This document shows, in pieces, positions 42,320-42,548 of a stretch of DNA of 42,548 nucleotides (positions within the stretch are counted from its first letter, which is position 1; each line of letters starts with the position of its first letter). This DNA comes from an uncultured Granulosicoccaceae bacterium. GTDB taxonomy: Bacteria; Pseudomonadota; Gammaproteobacteria; Granulosicoccales; Granulosicoccaceae. The DNA lies in contig CALLLW010000068.1 of NCBI GenBank assembly GCA_938007995.1, positions 1 to 42,548 on the forward strand, read 5' to 3'. Below the pieces are notes generated by a model that did not search any database, had not been told where the DNA came from, and saw only the letters and a program-made list of their open reading frames with translations. Position numbers and translations under genes: made by a program.

Positions 42320-42548
42320 GTTTGCTCATACTTTTTTTGTTGACCTGCCGCCACTTGCAGGTTGCTTACCCGGTCGGGATCTATTTCCAACCTGTTTGTT
42401 TACTTGTCTAGCCCGGTTTATTCGTGAAAATGACGGCATCCCACTTGATCCTTGATTCCACAGCGAATTTTTTCTCTTGCAAATATCAGTAAGTATTCCA
42501 CGCGAGAAGAAAATACCCTGTGAAACCAATGCTCTGCGCGCTATGCTC

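Noticed and set aside
42326..42542. Minus-strand frame open to the right edge, ending 6 bases before the last lipoprotein gene
   Set aside because: It could be the end of a gene outside the window (basic tail NRSRPGKQPASGGRSTKKV), but there is no motif and no complete start, so I cannot support it as a gene.

Overview
The window looks like chromosome of a Gram-negative, probably marine, gammaproteobacterium. The signs are several outer-membrane-type lipoproteins with lipoboxes, a YbbA/YbbP-like exporter, SelO, a dispersed REP-like repeat family and an alginate/uronate catabolic block. A relative of Granulosicoccus would fit, but that is a guess. I saw no rRNA, tRNA or CRISPR. Bases 1-57 hold the first codons of an IS630-type transposase that runs off the left edge. 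|| Layout. 512-3146 (+) is a three-gene operon: SsuD-like flavin monooxygenase, aldo/keto reductase and flavin reductase. 3166-4658 (-) encodes a cytoplasmic PhnD-like binding-protein homologue and a secreted glutaminyl cyclotransferase. 4988-8196 (+) is a YbbA/YbbP-like ABC system. 8288-11082 (-) is a NitT/TauT-type ABC importer. 11387-16281 holds three unrelated lipoproteins, a BesD-like Fe(II)/2-oxoglutarate enzyme, an MsrA and the wreck of a secreted metallo-beta-lactamase-fold gene. SelO is at 16473-18266. It is followed by three tandem ~230-bp units with inverted REP-like ends, and then by a stand-alone RelA/SpoT-domain protein (19081-20226, -). || 20513-37824 is the metabolic core. A minus-strand run reads: GntR regulator, AlgS-, AlgM1-, AlgM2- and AlgQ-like importer, PL15 exo-oligoalginate lyase, SDR (probable DEH reductase), GH88 unsaturated uronyl hydrolase, ABC exporter. 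A second GntR gene is divergent from a TRAP transporter (DctP-Q-M) and a 2-keto-3-deoxygluconate kinase. Inferred pathway: oligo-uronates enter through the Alg-type ABC importer (lyase and GH88 have no signal peptides, so cleavage is cytoplasmic), the lyase gives DEH, the SDR reduces it to KDG, and KdgK makes KDPG. The TRAP system probably brings in monomeric acids. The KDPG aldolase, any secreted endolyase and the outer-membrane porin are not in the window. || 37830-41638 (-) is a tight MFS-VOC-AroQ-TPR run, and the window ends with another lipoprotein. || Recurrent themes: every substrate-binding-protein gene with a signal peptide (three of three) is followed by a strong hairpin before the next gene of its operon. 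The stretch downstream of the SDR gene carries a diverged second copy of the SDR 3' end inside a REP-containing duplication.
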